The notes beneath the pieces are model-generated. The model was given only the letters and a program-made list of their open reading frames with translations. It did no database searches and was not told the origin of the DNA. Shown here piece after piece: positions 35,671 to 44,096 of a stretch of 64,000 bases of DNA. The stretch is taken from positions 186,001 to 250,000 of the forward strand of contig SRJI02000001.1 of NCBI GenBank assembly GCA_005473895.2, given 5' to 3'. The stretch's first letter is position 1, and each line of letters opens with the position of its first letter. The translations under genes were made by a program, and so were the position numbers. The DNA is from Carideicomes alvinocaridis (GTDB lineage Bacteria > Pseudomonadota > Alphaproteobacteria > Rhodobacterales > Rhodobacteraceae).

Positions 35671-38600
35671 GTGGCCCGGCGCCACGCCGCAGCTTTCCTG
35701 GCCGTCCTGCTGTTGATGGTCCCTCATCCTGTCGTGGCGAAGGATCTGCGCGAACTGGTGGGCCAGGCCAGAACGCTCCGCGATGACGCGCCGGAGGAGG
35801 CGCGCGCGCTCTACCGCCGCGCGGTTGGGATGCTCAACGAAAGCCCCGCGAACGCGCGCAACCTGGCCTTCCTCTGGAACGAGATCGCAGCGCTTGAGCT
35901 GGATCTCGGGCGGCTCGATGGCGCGGCCGAGGCGGCGGAGGAGGCACTCGAACAGGCCGACATCGCCCAGGCCGAGGGCGCGCTCGGCTCGGCGGTCCGT
36001 TTGACCGGAGCCAGGATCGCCGTGGCCACGGGCGGGTCCGCCGATGAGAACGAGCTTCGCCACGCCGCGGAGATGGCCCGCGAGGCCGGGCGCCCGGAGC
36101 TCCTTCGCGAAGCGTTATCGCTGCTGGGCCAGTCGCTGCTGGCGCGAGGACAATTTGCCAGTGCCGAAGCGCAGTTCGACGCCGCACTCGCCGTAGGTAT
36201 TCCCGGTTCGGAGAAGGCCAAGGCCGATCTCCTCTTTCTCAAGGTGAAGTCGCTCCTTGCCCGCCGGCTCCCGGAGGCCGCCGAGGCCGCGCTTTCCGCG
36301 CTTCCGCTCCGACTGGCGGAGCGGCAGGAGCTCGAGGCGCAGCTTCTGACCGGCAGAATCCGGCAGTTCCAGGCCCGCAGTGCCGAGGCCGAGACACTCC
36401 TGACCCAAGTCGCGGAAAGGACACGCGGCAGCGCGCCGATGCTCCATGCGTCGGCCCTCTACAACCTCGCGGAAATCGAGTTCGCCCGCGGCCGCTTTGC
36501 AGAGGCCGAGGCCGCGAACAGCAGGGCGGAGGCAGCCTATCGCGAACTGCTTGGCCGTTGGCACCCGGTCCTGGGCCAGACCGCGCATCGCGCCGCGCTC
36601 ATCCTGGTGAAGGTCGGCAATGCCGAGGCCGCACAGCGTCCCTTCGCGCGCGCGCTCGAGCAGTTCGCCCACACACTTGGGACCAACCACCCCTATTGGC
36701 TTACCACCCGTCTGGAACAGGCACGGGCACTCGGTCAGCAGGGACGCCATGCGGAGGCGATCGCGATCCACCGCGAGGTCCTGTCCTCTCCCAGCCTGAC
36801 GGAGGGGGGAGAGGAAGTCGGCGCGCTTCAGGTCCTTGCGATGGCCGGACTGGGCCTTGCATTGTTCGATGCCGGAGCGGACGCCGAGGCGCTCGATATC
36901 CTGCGCAAGGTCCAGCGCATCCGGGCCGAGCACGACTATTCCCCGGTCGATGCGCCGCCGGGCCTGAACGCGCTGGCAATGCTGGAGCTACGCGCCGGGA
37001 ACCTGTCGGCGGCCCGGCAGGCGGCGGACCGGGCCTTGCACATCCTCCTCCGGATGCATTCGAGCGCAACCGAGCTTTTGGGAGAGGCACGGCGTATCAG
37101 GGCAGAGGTTGCCCTTCGCGCAGGAAAGCCCGGGCTGGCCCGGAGGTTGATCGGGCAGAACATGGCCGGCGCCGAGGCTCGGCTGATCGAGCTGTCGCGG
37201 TTGAAATCCTATACCGGCGATTTTGCTCCGGTCCCTCTGCGGGGGCAGGTCGCGCAGGCACTCGACTTTCATTCCCCCTCCGCGGCCGCCGGTGACACCC
37301 CGGCACTTGCCGCGATGTTTCATGCCATCCAACTCCTGCAACTCAACGAGACGGCGCGTGCGACGAACGGCATCCTCCAACGCCAGGCGGATCCCGAGAC
37401 AGCCGCGTTGCTGAAGCGGTATCGTGACGCGACCACCGCTTTACGGGAGTTGGAGGCGCGGGCCTTGGAACAGGGTGTTCCGGCCCGGTTGGCTGCGCGG
37501 ATTGCCGATGCCCGCGCAGCGCAGCGAGCCGCCGATGCGGCGCTGCGTCGTGCCGCACCCGGTTTTGCCGACCGGCTCACGCCGCGGCCTCGAAGTGTCC
37601 AGGAGGCCCGTAGCCTGCTTCGCCCTGAAGAGGGGCTGTGGCTTCACGCTGCGACCGACGACTACAGTTACACGATGTTGCTGACCGCAGACCGGCTCGA
37701 GGTCGCACGCAGAGAGGTGGGTGCCGCCGAACTGGATGCGCTGGTGCGGCGTCTCCGCGCGACGCTGGATATTCGCGAAAGAGAGGCATTTCCTCCGTTC
37801 GACCATGCTGCGTCAGCCACGATCTTCGACGCGCTGCTGGGGCCCTATCGCGCCGGGCTGGACAAGTTGAAGACGCTGGTCATGGTGCCTGACGCGGCCG
37901 CCCAGCAGATCGCGCCCGGTGTTCTAGTCCGGGGCGAGGCTCAGGTCGGGCGCACGCCGGCGGGCGCCGATGCCCGGTTTCTCGGGCTTACCCATGCACT
38001 TGCCGTCGTGCCGAGCGTGTCATCCTTCGTCGTGCTGCGCGCCACGGCGCCCCAGAGGTCCGGCGCGGGATTCTCCGGGTTCGGCGATCCCATTCTGCGC
38101 GGACCCGCTGGCGGTGTCCCGTCCCTGCGCGGCGGGATCTTCGACCCGTTCACTGGCGTCGCGCGTGCCGGGACCGTCTCCCGCTTGTTCGAACCCTTGC
38201 CCGAAACCGCGGACGAACTGCGCTCCATGTCGGACCACTTGCCGCTCGAGCAGCGCCAGCTCTATCTCGGTCAGGACGCCAGCGAGGCGGTGCTGAAATC
38301 ACTCGCGCCCTTGCGGACGGGCACGCTCGCGTTTGCGACTCATGCAGTGGTGTCCGGAGATTTCGACCACGTCAACGAACCGGCACTCGTGATGACCCCG
38401 CCACGGAATCCCACGCGGCTCGATGACGGGTTGCTCACCACGAGCGAGATCGCCGGGTTGCGCCTGGATGCCGACATGGTGATCCTTTCGGCCTGCAACA
38501 CCGCCTCGCCCTCCGGCCGGACAGGGGCGCCGGGGCTTTCGGGCCTGGCCAGCGCGTTCTTCGAAGCCGGGGCACGCAGCCTCGTGGTCTCCCATTGGAC

Positions 38601-38781
38601 CATCCTTTCGGCGTCTTCCGTCCTTCTCATGCCCAGGTTTTTCGGCAAGGTTTCGGAGGGTGGGGTCTTGCCCGGCGAGGCGATGCGCCGGGCCATGGAA
38701 GAGCTACAGGCCAAGTTGACCGGAACCGAATTCGACCATCCCGGGATATGGGGGCCATTCACGATCGTCGGGGCCGGGTGA
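35671..38781 (+). CDS. Exported TPR-CHAT domain protease
   Basis: A 1036-residue protein starting at GTG 35671, 10 nt after the previous stop. Residues 1-23 are a Sec signal peptide (AAFLAVLLLMVPHPVVA). About 30-560 is an alpha-helical TPR-like array (LALFDAGADAEALDILRKV and similar). About 690-1036 is a CHAT caspase-like domain with the predicted dyad His891 (LAFATHAVVSG) and Cys942 (VILSACNTASPSG) and the typical ARSLVVSHWTILSASSVLLM. Most CHAT proteases are cytosolic; this one should be periplasmic or exported. Its operon partners suggest it processes or regulates the FecR-like protein or its secretion. Confidence 0.85.
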   Translation: MARRHAAAFLAVLLLMVPHPVVAKDLRELVGQARTLRDDAPEEARALYRRAVGMLNESPANARNLAFLWNEIAALELDLGRLDGAAEAAEEALEQADIAQAEGALGSAVRLTGARIAVATGGSADENELRHAAEMAREAGRPELLREALSLLGQSLLARGQFASAEAQFDAALAVGIPGSEKAKADLLFLKVKSLLARRLPEAAEAALSALPLRLAERQELEAQLLTGRIRQFQARSAEAETLLTQVAERTRGSAPMLHASALYNLAEIEFARGRFAEAEAANSRAEAAYRELLGRWHPVLGQTAHRAALILVKVGNAEAAQRPFARALEQFAHTLGTNHPYWLTTRLEQARALGQQGRHAEAIAIHREVLSSPSLTEGGEEVGALQVLAMAGLGLALFDAGADAEALDILRKVQRIRAEHDYSPVDAPPGLNALAMLELRAGNLSAARQAADRALHILLRMHSSATELLGEARRIRAEVALRAGKPGLARRLIGQNMAGAEARLIELSRLKSYTGDFAPVPLRGQVAQALDFHSPSAAAGDTPALAAMFHAIQLLQLNETARATNGILQRQADPETAALLKRYRDATTALRELEARALEQGVPARLAARIADARAAQRAADAALRRAAPGFADRLTPRPRSVQEARSLLRPEEGLWLHAATDDYSYTMLLTADRLEVARREVGAAELDALVRRLRATLDIREREAFPPFDHAASATIFDALLGPYRAGLDKLKTLVMVPDAAAQQIAPGVLVRGEAQVGRTPAGADARFLGLTHALAVVPSVSSFVVLRATAPQRSGAGFSGFGDPILRGPAGGVPSLRGGIFDPFTGVARAGTVSRLFEPLPETADELRSMSDHLPLEQRQLYLGQDASEAVLKSLAPLRTGTLAFATHAVVSGDFDHVNEPALVMTPPRNPTRLDDGLLTTSEIAGLRLDADMVILSACNTASPSGRTGAPGLSGLASAFFEAGARSLVVSHWTILSASSVLLMPRFFGKVSEGGVLPGEAMRRAMEELQAKLTGTEFDHPGIWGPFTIVGAG

Positions 38782-38905
38782 CCTGTCTGCTGGCGTCCCG
38801 CAGGAACCAGTGACCATCGTCCCCCCATCGGAGGGTGGCTTCAAGCCCTGTGCCTGCGTTGTCCGGTCACCGAAAGTCACCGCCGGCCGAAGGCAGCCTC
38901 CGGCA

Positions 38906-40162
38906 CTACTTTACCTTCTCCAGGCTCGCGATAAGCGTCTCGTATTTCCTTATTCGCGCATCGAGATCACTTTTCATCTTCTTGCGGATGCCATCGACCT
39001 TTGCATCGCTGTCGCGGCGGATCTTCTCCGAATACTTGGACCAGGAGACGGGATCCCACTTGAACTTGCGGCTTTCGACCATGTCGGAATAGGCAGCTCC
39101 CCAGAAGGATAGCTTGTTCATATCGGACCATGCCTTCAGCGTTGCCTTGGCGAAGAGCACCGCGTTCCCGTCTGAGCCCACGTCGTCCGACACCATGTCG
39201 CCGAGCAGTTGCGCAGTCTGGTTCGTCTTGTCCTTTCCGACATCCACCAGGATCTTCCGGTTGAGCTTGGCCAGTTCGGCACCGGTCACCTGTGTGGACT
39301 TGTAGGTCGCCTTGGCGAGATTGAGGAGACCGCCGGCCATCGTGGCAAGCGTGCCCAACAGGTCGGCCTTGTCCTGGGCATGCTTGCATTTCGCGAGATC
39401 CCGGGCGGTTTGCTTCTTCAACTTGTCGAAATCCCGGTCGAGCTGAATGCGCAGGGTCTTCAGCTCCTTGAGGATCTTCTTGTAGCGGGCGATGATCTGC
39501 TTTGTGTCTTGCTTCGCCGGCTTGCGCTTGCGCCTGCCACCGGGCGCGAGCAGGCTCTTCACGTCGAGGCGCAGGTTCATCTGCTTCGCGACCTTTTGAG
39601 TGGCGTCCACCTGCTTGACGAAGTTCGGCGCGATCGCCGCGGCATCCCGGTCCGGCACCGTGGGATCGCAGAGGATGTCGAGCACCCTCTCGCGCAACTC
39701 GGGAGGTAGCTTGCGGCGGAGAAGGTGCAGCAGCTCGATCTCGCGCAGGATCGATTTCGGTTCCACCTTCGTGCCACGCACGACCGCGATCACCTTCGAC
39801 TGGTTGACGAAATACGTGCTGGCCAGCCCCCAGAGCCCATGGTTTTCCTTGTCGTCGATCAGCCCGTCCTTGCGCATGTTCAGCATGCAGACGCCGAGGT
39901 CCGCGTAAGGTTTGGGGGCCTTTTCGCTGAAGGTCGGCGCATCGATGAAGCCGAGCACGTCGGTGATGATCTCTGCCGGAAGGTGAAGGTGCAGTCCGAA
40001 ATCCCGGATTACCGTGTCCGTGCGTTTCCTTACTGCCTCGAATGCGCCGAGCTTGCCGAACTTGCCTTCGTACAGGACCGCGTGATCCGACCTGATCTTG
40101 GGGCCGACCCTGCGGATATGCTGATGGGTTTCGTAGAAATACGGGTTTTTTGGTACAACCAT
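38906..40162 (-). CDS. Hypothetical protein, 418 residues
   Basis: I do not recognise this protein. It starts at ATG 40162 with GGAGGAG just upstream, so it is a real gene. The N-half (about 1-200) is mixed alpha/beta with no motif I can name. About 210-330 is a long lysine-rich helical region (IARYKKILKELKTLRIQLDR, KKQTARDLAKCKHAQDKADL) likely to form coiled coils, with a short apolar stretch LATMAGGLLNLA. The C-terminus is again charged helix. It has no signal peptide. It converges on the CHAT operon with about 124 bp between the stops and is followed upstream by IS5 debris, so it could be accessory cargo. Confidence 0.75.
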   Translation of the reverse strand: MVVPKNPYFYETHQHIRRVGPKIRSDHAVLYEGKFGKLGAFEAVRKRTDTVIRDFGLHLHLPAEIITDVLGFIDAPTFSEKAPKPYADLGVCMLNMRKDGLIDDKENHGLWGLASTYFVNQSKVIAVVRGTKVEPKSILREIELLHLLRRKLPPELRERVLDILCDPTVPDRDAAAIAPNFVKQVDATQKVAKQMNLRLDVKSLLAPGGRRKRKPAKQDTKQIIARYKKILKELKTLRIQLDRDFDKLKKQTARDLAKCKHAQDKADLLGTLATMAGGLLNLAKATYKSTQVTGAELAKLNRKILVDVGKDKTNQTAQLLGDMVSDDVGSDGNAVLFAKATLKAWSDMNKLSFWGAAYSDMVESRKFKWDPVSWSKYSEKIRRDSDAKVDGIRKKMKSDLDARIRKYETLIASLEKVK

Positions 40163-40507
40163 CTCTCCTCCGATTGGTGTGCCAAATGATCAATATGCTC
40201 AAATATTCGAACAACTATATCACAGGTTGTTGCCTCGCACGGCACGCTTTCTCACCCACGCCGCGCCGTGAACGTTGTTGGAGACGGTTACGAAGATCCA
40301 GCGGGCGTATTTTTTTGGGGCAATTGGATATTTGACAAACCCAAACCACAAGATTGTGGTGATCGACGGCGCGACCACCACTGTGAAGGTGGCACATGGT
40401 AGGCATGAACCGCAACTGACCGCAATGACGCCGGATCTCTGGCGCAACTCATCCGCTCGGGCTGGTTCAAGGCCGTCCACGGGAACTCGACGGAGAGCCA
40501 GGAGATT
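40163..40507. other. Intergenic region, no recognised gene
   Basis: This holds the AT-rich promoter region of the 418-residue gene (AATATTCGAACAACTATAT around 40200-40222). The rest of the sequence leads into an IS5 transposase fragment. No ORF with family resemblance was found. Confidence 0.4.
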
Positions 40508-40663
40508 CGCAGGCGCATCTCTCCGTCGCAACCCATTGCGATTGATGAAGGTAATACCGCTCAGGACACGCCGATCGTCGACGCGCGGCTTGCCGTGGGG
40601 GTTCGGGGAGTAGGGCTTGAGACGCGCCATGCGCACATCGCTCAGCCAGAAGAGATTAGACAT
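40508..40663 (-). pseudogene. IS5-family transposase, N-terminal fragment
   Basis: From ATG 40663 leftward the frame reads SNLFWLSDVRMARLKPY, HGKPRVDDRRVLSGITFINR and NGLRRRDAP, the well-known N-terminus of IS5/IS427-group transposases. After about 52 residues the similarity ends and the frame continues into unrelated sequence. Truncated, inactive, and different from the middle fragment at 19.4 kb. Confidence 0.8.
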
Positions 40664-40741
40664 ATCACCGCTCTACTTTCTGACGGCAAATCATGACCCT
40701 CCGGCACAAATAATGGGTCCTGAGCCTGGGAGTAGAGCAAG

Positions 40742-40781
40742 AAGCTTTCTCGGTGCTGCATATTGCGCACCGAGAAAGCTT
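40742..40781. repeat. Perfect 15-bp inverted repeat with 10-nt loop
   Basis: AAGCTTTCTCGGTGC at 40742-40756 pairs exactly with GCACCGAGAAAGCTT at 40767-40781. It lies between the IS5 fragment and the end of the small gene at 40866. No U-run follows on either strand in the usual position. It could be a terminator for the leftward catabolic operon, a recombination site or a mobile-element end. Confidence 0.7.
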
Positions 40782-40865
40782 GCCTCCGTTGCAACGGTCG
40801 CGCTCAGAAACACGCCCGGAGCAAGACAAAAGATCTTATCGCGGCCGAACCGAACCAGAGGCAGA

Positions 40866-41162
40866 TCAGGACAGCCATTCCGCGACCTGTACCCGGATCC
40901 TCTGGCCGTCGGCAGCGGCGTTTGTTCCGTTGTTGCGTTGCAGCGCTGTCACCAGCGCCCGGAACTCATCAAGCTCGCGCTCGCTCCGAGGATCGAGAAT
41001 TTCGGCGAGCGTCTCTGGCGCAAGACTGACATGCCCATCATCCAACAGTCCGATATATTTCGGTAACGGCGAGGAGCCGATGATAATGGCATCCAACCAG
41101 TCGGACGCATAGCCTTTGTCGATGACAGCCAAACCCGTTTTGGTATCGATTAACAATCGCAT
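40866..41162 (-). CDS. Small hypothetical protein, 98 residues
   Basis: Starts at ATG 41162 with GGAG 5 nt upstream. The sequence (RLLIDTKTGLAVIDKGYASD, PLPKYIGLLDDGHVSLAPET, SERELDEFRALVTAL) is acidic and soluble with no motif I recognise. It lies 80 nt downstream of the flavin reductase gene on the same strand and is probably the last gene of the monooxygenase operon. A longer reading from 41246 lacks an RBS. Confidence 0.55.
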   Translation of the reverse strand: MRLLIDTKTGLAVIDKGYASDWLDAIIIGSSPLPKYIGLLDDGHVSLAPETLAEILDPRSERELDEFRALVTALQRNNGTNAAADGQRIRVQVAEWLS

Positions 41163-41242
41163 GGGGACTCCAGATGCAGGTAACAGCGCCGGGTGTGGAC
41201 TGGTTGGATTGCGCCGCCCCCCTTCGGGCGATCCGCAGCCCA

Positions 41243-41755
41243 TCAATGACTGGAACTGGCCAACGTATCGAACGCGCTATTGCAAAAGACCAGTGGCGCT
41301 CCGTCGACGATAGCTAGGCTGATCACGCGACCAAGGAAAAGGATGTGATCACCCGCTGGGTACTGCGCGTCAGTCATGCATTCAAGTTGCACAAGCGCCC
41401 CGGCTATCAGCGGCACGCCACTTTTCCCGGTTTCCATTGTGACGCCCGCGAATTTCTCGCCGCCGGACTTAGAGAAAACTCGCGCCAGCTCGGACATCTC
41501 AGAGGGCAGAATGTTGATACCGAACCTGTCGCTTGATCTGAAGGTTTCTAGGTTGGACGAATTCAGCCCTAGGCTCCACAAGATCAACGGAGGATCAAGT
41601 GAAAGGGAATTGAAAGATGTGATGGTCAATCCGGCTGGAGCGCCGCCATCCGTCAATGCGGTAGCAATGCAGACACCTGTCGCATATCGGGCCATTGCCG
41701 TGCGCAGCACCGCAGGTTCGACGGGCGAGGCATTGTTTATCAGCGTCTGCCTCAT
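41243..41755 (-). CDS. Flavin reductase family protein
   Basis: A 170-residue HpaC-like flavin reductase that supplies reduced FMN or FAD to a monooxygenase partner. Family pieces: RTAMARYATGVCIATA, PAGLTITSFNSLSLDPPLIL, FGINILPSEMSELARVFS and DHILFLGRVISL with the His. Its start overlaps the stop of the LLM-type monooxygenase gene by 4 nt, which makes a two-component flavin monooxygenase system very likely. Confidence 0.92.
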   Translation of the reverse strand: MRQTLINNASPVEPAVLRTAMARYATGVCIATALTDGGAPAGLTITSFNSLSLDPPLILWSLGLNSSNLETFRSSDRFGINILPSEMSELARVFSKSGGEKFAGVTMETGKSGVPLIAGALVQLECMTDAQYPAGDHILFLGRVISLAIVDGAPLVFCNSAFDTLASSSH

Positions 41756-43083
41756 TGCTCATCACCCTTCGCCGAACGGACCGAGCGATCGAGGTGGAGC
41801 GCGCTCTTCAAAGTGTCCCCTTCGTGTGCGGTTCTGAACAGGTTCCGCTTCTGCAAGATCGGCAGCAATTCTTCGATCAGCACATCCAGCATCCAGGGCA
41901 AAACCGGCGGCATGAGGTTAAATCCGTCGGCGGCGCCGCTGGAGAACCAGTCCTCCATATAGTCGGCCAGTTGTTCAGGCGTCCCGACAAAGGTGCCGTG
42001 CCCCCGTGCACCTGCCAGCTTCTGAAGTAGCTGGCGAAGCGTCAAGCTGTCCTTTTCGACCGCGCGAACGATAAGCTCGGCACGGCTTCGGGCCGCTTGG
42101 ACAGTGGAAACATCGGGAAAGTCGGATGCGGAAAGCGGAGTGTCGAGCGGCAAATTCGAGAAATCATGCCCACCGAACCGAGCCGAAAGCCGCTTGCGCC
42201 CGACCTCTATATCCGCCAGATCGTCCAGCTCTTTCGCGATTTTCTGGGCCTCTTCTTCAGTTGAGCCGATGATCGGCCCCAGCCCCGGAAGAATGTTCAC
42301 CTGGTCTTCGCTCCGACCGTATTGCTTGGCCTGCCCCTTTACGTCGCTGTAAAATTCCTGCGCCGTCTCCTTCACCAGGTGCGCGGTGAAGATGATCTCG
42401 GCAAAACGCGCTGCGAAATTGCGACCTGTAGGAGAAGATCCGGCCTGAACAAAGACGGGCCGACCCTGCGGACCGCGCGGCATGTTCAGGGCTCCCTTGA
42501 CAGAGTAGTAAGGGCCGGCGTGATTGGGCGGTGTAATGCGCGCCGCATCGGCATAGATACCCCCAGCCCGGTCGTCCAAGATCGCGTCTTCCGCCCAGCT
42601 GTCCCAGAGCTTGCAGACGGCCTCCATGAAATCTTCGGCGCGGGCATAGCGGTCGGCGTGGCTGACCTGTGTCTGTTCACCGAAGTTCCCCGCCGCGTCC
42701 GCTGACCATGTTGTTACGATGTTCCAACCCACGCGACCCTGGCTGATGTGATCGAGACTGGCGAAATAACGTGCCAGATTGTAAGGGGCGGTATATGTCG
42801 TCGACGCGGTGGCGATCAGCCCGATCCGCTCGGTAACCTGCGAAAGAGCGCCAAGCGTGGTCAGCGGCTCTAGCCAGTTGTGCGGTGCCTTGTCGATATC
42901 ATCCCAAAGCGCGACCGCATCGGCCAAAAAAATGCTGTGCAGCAAGCCGGCCTCGGCCTTCTGGGCGAGGGTCTTGTAGTACTCGATATCCGTCAGCGCC
43001 AGCGGCGATGCCTTTGGATGCCGCCATGATGCTTCATGATGACCCTTGCCCTGGATGAATAGATTGAGACACATCTTCCGCAT
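41752..43083 (-). CDS. LLM-class flavin-dependent monooxygenase (NtaA/DszA-type)
   Basis: A 443-residue TIM-barrel monooxygenase of the NtaA/SnaA/DszA group. Seen: FIQGKGHHEASWRHP near the N-terminus, FLADAVALW, PLTTLGALSQVTERIGL, ARYFASLDHISQGRVGWNIVTT and RPVFVQAGSSPTGRNFAA. Start 43083 (MRKMCLNLF) is preferred over 43104 because GGAGG lies 8 nt before it. Members cleave C-N or C-S bonds or open rings of nitrilotriacetate, sulfones or pyrimidines using reduced flavin from a partner, here the next gene. The substrate is unknown. Confidence 0.92.
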   Translation of the reverse strand: MRKMCLNLFIQGKGHHEASWRHPKASPLALTDIEYYKTLAQKAEAGLLHSIFLADAVALWDDIDKAPHNWLEPLTTLGALSQVTERIGLIATASTTYTAPYNLARYFASLDHISQGRVGWNIVTTWSADAAGNFGEQTQVSHADRYARAEDFMEAVCKLWDSWAEDAILDDRAGGIYADAARITPPNHAGPYYSVKGALNMPRGPQGRPVFVQAGSSPTGRNFAARFAEIIFTAHLVKETAQEFYSDVKGQAKQYGRSEDQVNILPGLGPIIGSTEEEAQKIAKELDDLADIEVGRKRLSARFGGHDFSNLPLDTPLSASDFPDVSTVQAARSRAELIVRAVEKDSLTLRQLLQKLAGARGHGTFVGTPEQLADYMEDWFSSGAADGFNLMPPVLPWMLDVLIEELLPILQKRNLFRTAHEGDTLKSALHLDRSVRSAKGDEQ

Positions 43084-43237
43084 CTTTCGGACCTCCACTT
43101 TCAATGTCGCCCGTCAAAGGGGCTTTTTGAATTGAACTCGACTGCCACCTTCGAAGGTTTCGAAGGGCTCGCTCGGCGCCTTTGCCAGATCGGGAAATCT
43201 GTCGGCGTCCATATGCAGTGGGTTGCGTATCGGGCGC

Positions 43238-44092
43238 TCACCGTGCCCCCCGCCCGGCGCGCACGTTCTGCCGCTGCTCGCCTAGGCCGGCTATGCTCAG
43301 GCGCATCTCCGCGCCTTCCTGCAGATAGACCGGTGGGCGTTGCCCCATGCCGACGCCGGCGGGGGTGCCGGTTGCGATTATGTCGCCCGGCATAAGCGTC
43401 ATAAACCGGCTGATATAGCTGACCAAGAAAGGCAACTTGAATATCATATTCGCCGTCGTCCCATCCTGATACCGATGGCCATCGACGTCCAGCCACAGCT
43501 CAAGGTCTTGCGGGTCGGAAACGCTGTCGCGCGTCACCAGATAAGGTCCGATCGGTCCGAAGCTGTCGGCCGATTTGCCCTTGAGCCACTGGCCGCCGCG
43601 TTCAAGCTGAAAACTACGCTCCGAGACGTCGTTCACGATGCAATATCCGGCGATAAAGGCTTCTGCCTCATCCTCGCCGACATCGCGGGCGATCCCGCCC
43701 ATCACGATGCCCAGTTCGACCTCCCAGTCGAGCTTTGCGGCCCCAGGCGGCAGGATCACATCGTCATTCGGTCCCGCAATGGACGTGTTGGCCTTCATGA
43801 ACAGGATCGGCTCCTTTGGCGCCTCCATACCGGCCTCTGCTGCGTGATCGACATAGTTCAGCCCCACGCAGATGAACTTGCCCACCTGCCCAACGCATGG
43901 CGCGATGCGCGTTTCAACGGGCAGAAGCGGCAGTTCCCCCGGATCGATCAAGCTGATCTGCGCTAGCAGGCCGTCGGCAAGCGCGTCACCAGTAATGTCT
44001 GGCACGCGGCCCGTCAGATCGCGCAATTGGTCGTCGCCGTCCAAAATGCCAGGCGCTTCCGTGCCCGGAGCCCCGTGTCTGAATAGTTTCAT
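43238..44092 (-). CDS. Fumarylacetoacetate hydrolase family protein
   Basis: A 284-residue FAH-fold enzyme. The N-terminal domain starts MKLFRHGAPGTEAPG; the catalytic domain has KFICVGLNYVDHAAEAG, PILFMKANTSIAGPND, the metal-binding KLDWEVELGIVMG and AGYCIVNDVSERSFQ, and the usual MPGDIIATGTPAGVGMG. Such enzymes hydrolyse C-C bonds of diketo acids, decarboxylate, or act as ureidoglycolate-lyase-like enzymes. It lies 154 nt downstream of the LLM start, on the same strand, and 4 nt after the quinone oxidoreductase gene. Confidence 0.92.
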   Translation of the reverse strand: MKLFRHGAPGTEAPGILDGDDQLRDLTGRVPDITGDALADGLLAQISLIDPGELPLLPVETRIAPCVGQVGKFICVGLNYVDHAAEAGMEAPKEPILFMKANTSIAGPNDDVILPPGAAKLDWEVELGIVMGGIARDVGEDEAEAFIAGYCIVNDVSERSFQLERGGQWLKGKSADSFGPIGPYLVTRDSVSDPQDLELWLDVDGHRYQDGTTANMIFKLPFLVSYISRFMTLMPGDIIATGTPAGVGMGQRPPVYLQEGAEMRLSIAGLGEQRQNVRAGRGAR

Positions 44093-44096
44093 CTCG

